From Verrucomicrobiota bacterium (GTDB taxonomy: Bacteria > Verrucomicrobiota > Verrucomicrobiia > Chthoniobacterales > UBA10450), in assembly GCA_003219355.1 (NCBI GenBank), contig QHOQ01000053.1, forward strand, positions 1 to 16,114: a DNA stretch of 16,114 bases, read 5' to 3'. A model generated the notes under the pieces. The model had not been told where the DNA came from, ran no database searches, and saw only the letters and a list, made by a program, of their open reading frames with translations. The translations under genes and the position numbers were made by a program. Shown here piece by piece: positions 13,779-16,114 of the stretch. Every line of letters starts with the position of its first letter. Positions within the stretch are counted from its first letter, which is position 1.

Positions 13779-14244
13779 CAAAAAGCCGGTTTACGGGCAG
13801 ACATACGAAGTGGACGGCGAGATTTGGAAGTGCTTGCAGGCTCTTGGACCGGACTTCGTCGGTTGTCCGCTAAGCGAAGAGACTGTCTGCCCGGACGGGA
13901 GAGGTCGCTTCAACCGTTTCCAGCGCGGCTCGATCTATTGGACGCTGGAAACGCAGGCGCACGAGGTTCACGGCTGGATTCACGACAAATGTTGCGAAAT
14001 CGGCAGGGAGCGGAGTGCGCTCGGCTATCCAATTACGAACGAGCTTAGATATACAACGGAACACGAGGGTATCCTTGTCCCCACGGGAATCGTCTACAAC
14101 CGCTTCGAACACGGCACGATCTCTTGGCACGCGGACGGTGCTCACGTAACTTATCCTCGTGAAAGGCTCGACCCGCCGGAGTATCGAGAAATGGATTATC
14201 CCCTTTATAACAAAGGGGTTTTTCGCGTGCGGGGACTTCACTAG
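13747..14244 (+). CDS. LGFP-repeat protein (start uncertain)
   Basis: The product has about two LGFP-type repeats (Pfam LGFP pattern). One is GPDFVGCPLSEE...GRFNRFQRGSIYW followed by VHGWIHDKCCEIG. The second is SALGYPITNE...VYNRFEHGTISWH. Such repeats form beta-propeller-like units that are often cell-envelope or peptidoglycan associated. ATG 13747 gives 165 residues. A TTG at 13651 would extend the frame with Ser/Asn-rich sequence that looks like a shadow of the overlapping 56-residue ORF. No signal peptide is visible in either form. A phased operator-like site and promoter lie 105-145 bp upstream of ATG 13608. Confidence 0.75.
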   Translation: MGDRQRALNHDKKPVYGQTYEVDGEIWKCLQALGPDFVGCPLSEETVCPDGRGRFNRFQRGSIYWTLETQAHEVHGWIHDKCCEIGRERSALGYPITNELRYTTEHEGILVPTGIVYNRFEHGTISWHADGAHVTYPRERLDPPEYREMDYPLYNKGVFRVRGLH

Positions 14245-14305
14245 CTGTCCACGGCTGCTCTTAAATCTTTGCGGTTGCGGCTGGCCACCGTACTTTTCAC
14301 CGGTC

Positions 14306-14320
14306 TGCATCGCGGATGCA
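14306..14320. repeat. Hairpin TGCATC-GCG-GATGCA
   Basis: A perfect 6-bp stem with a 3-nt loop lies between the LGFP gene stop and the tRNA. There is no U-tract, so it is a weak terminator candidate at best. Confidence 0.3.
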
Positions 14321-14351
14321 AAGCGGTTTGTACCGATTGTCATAGGTAAAT

Positions 14352-14424
<73 letters not shown>

Positions 14425-14477
14425 GTTTCATTTCAGAGTTCATTTTCGCGGCTCAGAGTTCAGAATCGAACTTTGCC

Positions 14478-16049
14478 TTGAAAATCTTGTTCAAACGAAT
14501 CGTATCTGGAGCGTTGATCGCGCTTGAAATCGCGATTCTTAGTGTGCTCATTCTCGCGACCCGGTGCGCGAATTATCAGGACGTTTTTGTCGCAGGGAAC
14601 GTTTATTTTACGGACGCGGATTGCTACGCGCGGATGACTCGGGTGCGGATGTGCGAGAAAAATCCCGGACTGATCGTCCGTCATCATGACTTTGAAAATT
14701 TTCCCCAAGGAATAACTCCCCACACAACTGCGCCCCTCGATTATCTGATCCTGGCTTTGACCGTGGCACTAAGGCCTTTCACGCGGCACGGAATCGATCT
14801 GGCGGGCGCGATCGTTTCACCGCTGCTTGCAGTGTTTGGTGGCTGGTTTCTCTGGTGGTGGTCGCGGCGAATGAAGTTTCGCTATCGATGGGTGATGCTG
14901 ATTATTTACGCGATCAGCCCGGTTCTCGTTCATGGAACGGCACTTGGACGCCCCGATCATCAATCGCTGGTCATGTTGCTTGTGACAGTTGCGATCTGTG
15001 CAGAATGGACTTCGCGATCCAAGTCGTCGCCACAATGGAGCGCGTTGAGCGGAACGACATGGGGATTGGCGCTCTGGGTTTCATTTTATGAACCGCTCGT
15101 TTTATTTGCGATCGTGATTGCGGTCAACCTGCTGCGAGATCGACGAGCGCTCTTCGCGAAATACTGCTGCGCTGGCTGGATTTGTTTTGGGGCGATCCTT
15201 GCGATCGCACTTTTGATCGAGCGGCGGATTCCGTCTATTTCGAGCTTTTACTCGGTTGAAATTTTCAAAAACTGGACACGCACCATTGGTGAACTTGTTC
15301 ATGTTTCACCAGCAAATCCGATTTGGTTGCGATGGACTGGTTATCTGCTTCTGGTCGCGCCGTTTCTTATTTGGTTTGGTCTTCGGAAAGGAACGCTGCT
15401 GCCGCCGACTATTCTGGCTCTTCTCGTCGCGACTTACAGCCTGACGATTTGGCAGGCGCGCTGGGCGTATTTTTTTGTGTTGGTGTTTGCGGTTGTACTT
15501 CCGGTTTTGCTCGAGCCGATTAAATCGCGGACTGCGGTTTGGATCGCTTTTGTGATGTCGGTCGTTCCAATCTTGCGTGATTGGGACACGCGACTTTGGC
15601 CTGACGAAGCGGAATACGTCCGCCGGATCGAACAACGGAATGAATCGATGCAGTTGCGCGATCTGGCACTCAATTTGCAATCGCCGGAGAACCGCCCGTT
15701 TTTGGCACCATGGTGGCTTTCGCCATCAATTGCATATTGGTCGGGACAGCCTGGCGTGGCTGGAAGTTCGCATGAGAGCTTGTCAGGAATCACAGACAGC
15801 GCCCGCTTTTTCCTGGCCGAAGATTGGCGAAGCGCGCGCGAAATTCTGGAGAATCGCAAGGTCGTCTGGGTGATCGCCTCCGATTTCGAACATGTAGCGC
15901 AGAATTCCTCCGCTATCCTGAAACACGCACTGCCGCCGCGTCCGCTCTGTTATGTGCTCGACAGAACGCCTGCCCAAGTCCCGCGATTCTTGGCTTTTTC
16001 GGCACAGAATGGCATCGCCAAGCTCTACCGGGCTGCTGTTGAGCGATAA
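14478..16049 (+). CDS. STT3/PglB-like oligosaccharyltransferase-type membrane protein
   Basis: About 523 residues with roughly 11-13 membrane helices and a short C-terminal soluble part. STT3 hallmarks appear in order. First is a periplasmic-loop acidic motif TDADCYARMTRVRM (D46, D48), with FPQGITPHTTAPLDYLI as in archaeal AglB. A DH motif follows, GRPDHQSL (D160-H161). Next are a TIxE-like TRTIGELV (269-272) and the QARWAYFFV segment (R328). A WWDYG-like site reads WWLSPSIAYWSG (412-423), where Asp and Gly are replaced. In true OSTs the enzyme moves a lipid-linked glycan to Asn in secreted proteins; the altered WWDYG motif leaves the acceptor in doubt. The frame runs back into the tRNA, so a start after 14424 is required. 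TTG 14478 is chosen (TTG 14487 is also possible), without a ribosome binding site. GT-C fold glycosyltransferase is the safe minimum call. Confidence 0.75.
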   Translation: MKILFKRIVSGALIALEIAILSVLILATRCANYQDVFVAGNVYFTDADCYARMTRVRMCEKNPGLIVRHHDFENFPQGITPHTTAPLDYLILALTVALRPFTRHGIDLAGAIVSPLLAVFGGWFLWWWSRRMKFRYRWVMLIIYAISPVLVHGTALGRPDHQSLVMLLVTVAICAEWTSRSKSSPQWSALSGTTWGLALWVSFYEPLVLFAIVIAVNLLRDRRALFAKYCCAGWICFGAILAIALLIERRIPSISSFYSVEIFKNWTRTIGELVHVSPANPIWLRWTGYLLLVAPFLIWFGLRKGTLLPPTILALLVATYSLTIWQARWAYFFVLVFAVVLPVLLEPIKSRTAVWIAFVMSVVPILRDWDTRLWPDEAEYVRRIEQRNESMQLRDLALNLQSPENRPFLAPWWLSPSIAYWSGQPGVAGSSHESLSGITDSARFFLAEDWRSAREILENRKVVWVIASDFEHVAQNSSAILKHALPPRPLCYVLDRTPAQVPRFLAFSAQNGIAKLYRAAVER

Positions 16050-16075
16050 AAATTGTCCGTCGCCGTGAGAATCCT

Positions 16076-16104
16076 TTGACAGTATCAGCGACCGTCACAA
16101 TAAT
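16076..16104 (+). promoter_or_regulatory. Near-consensus sigma70-type promoter TTGACA-17-AATAAT
   Basis: An exact -35 hexamer lies 17 bp from a 5/6 -10 hexamer, the best promoter match in the window. The expected start point is near 16111, which coincides with an ATG at 16111-16113. The gene served lies beyond the right edge. Confidence 0.65.
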
Positions 16105-16114
16105 AGAAGAATGC

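Overview
The window looks like an ordinary chromosomal segment from a Verrucomicrobiota-type soil bacterium, possibly Chthoniobacterales/Spartobacteria. This placement is an inference. It rests on a signal-peptide FecR-like protein, short tandem heptamer arrays between and inside genes, frequent TTG/GTG starts and a mid-GC base composition. No plasmid, phage or transposase gene is visible.

Layout. At 1-773 (-) is the start of a gene that runs off the left edge; its acidic 'PDLILTENG...EVDSVPGG' segment is faintly ATP-grasp-like. After a repeat-rich gap come ruvA (-) and an ArnT/PMT-type membrane glycosyltransferase (-). The glycosyltransferase is head-to-head with a canonical PAP2 phosphatase (+). 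Next are a DUF1801-type protein (-) and tRNA-Ser(UGA) (-). A probable three-gene + strand run follows at 4540-6771: a PA0069/Rv2578c-like radical SAM protein, a PAP2-like membrane protein with altered catalytic residues, and a 150-residue protein I do not recognise. An HdeD-type membrane protein with a strong ribosome binding site comes next, then a decayed tRNA copy.

The centre (7754-12205) is one 1483-residue soluble hybrid histidine kinase. It has eight near-identical 92-residue poly-HAMP units preceded by at least one divergent unit, then GAF, HisKA, HATPase_c and a receiver domain. This is the architecture of fungal Nik1/Os-1 group III kinases, here in a bacterium.

The right part holds a small basic protein (-) and a FecR-like secreted protein that stops halfway through its domain (-). 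A gap of about 450 bp carries four helically phased TTGTTACG-like repeats just upstream of a -35 element. Downstream is an LGFP-repeat protein whose N-terminus appears split off by a one-base frameshift. Last come tRNA-Ile2/Met(CAU) and an STT3/PglB-like oligosaccharyltransferase-type membrane protein. A near-consensus sigma70-type promoter reads out of the right edge.

Common themes are envelope functions (two PAP2-type proteins, two polyprenyl-sugar-dependent transferase types, HdeD, LGFP and FecR proteins) and signalling. The most interesting items are the poly-HAMP kinase, the STT3-like protein with a divergent WWDYG motif, the phased operator upstream of the LGFP gene, and the tRNA remnant beside the kinase.
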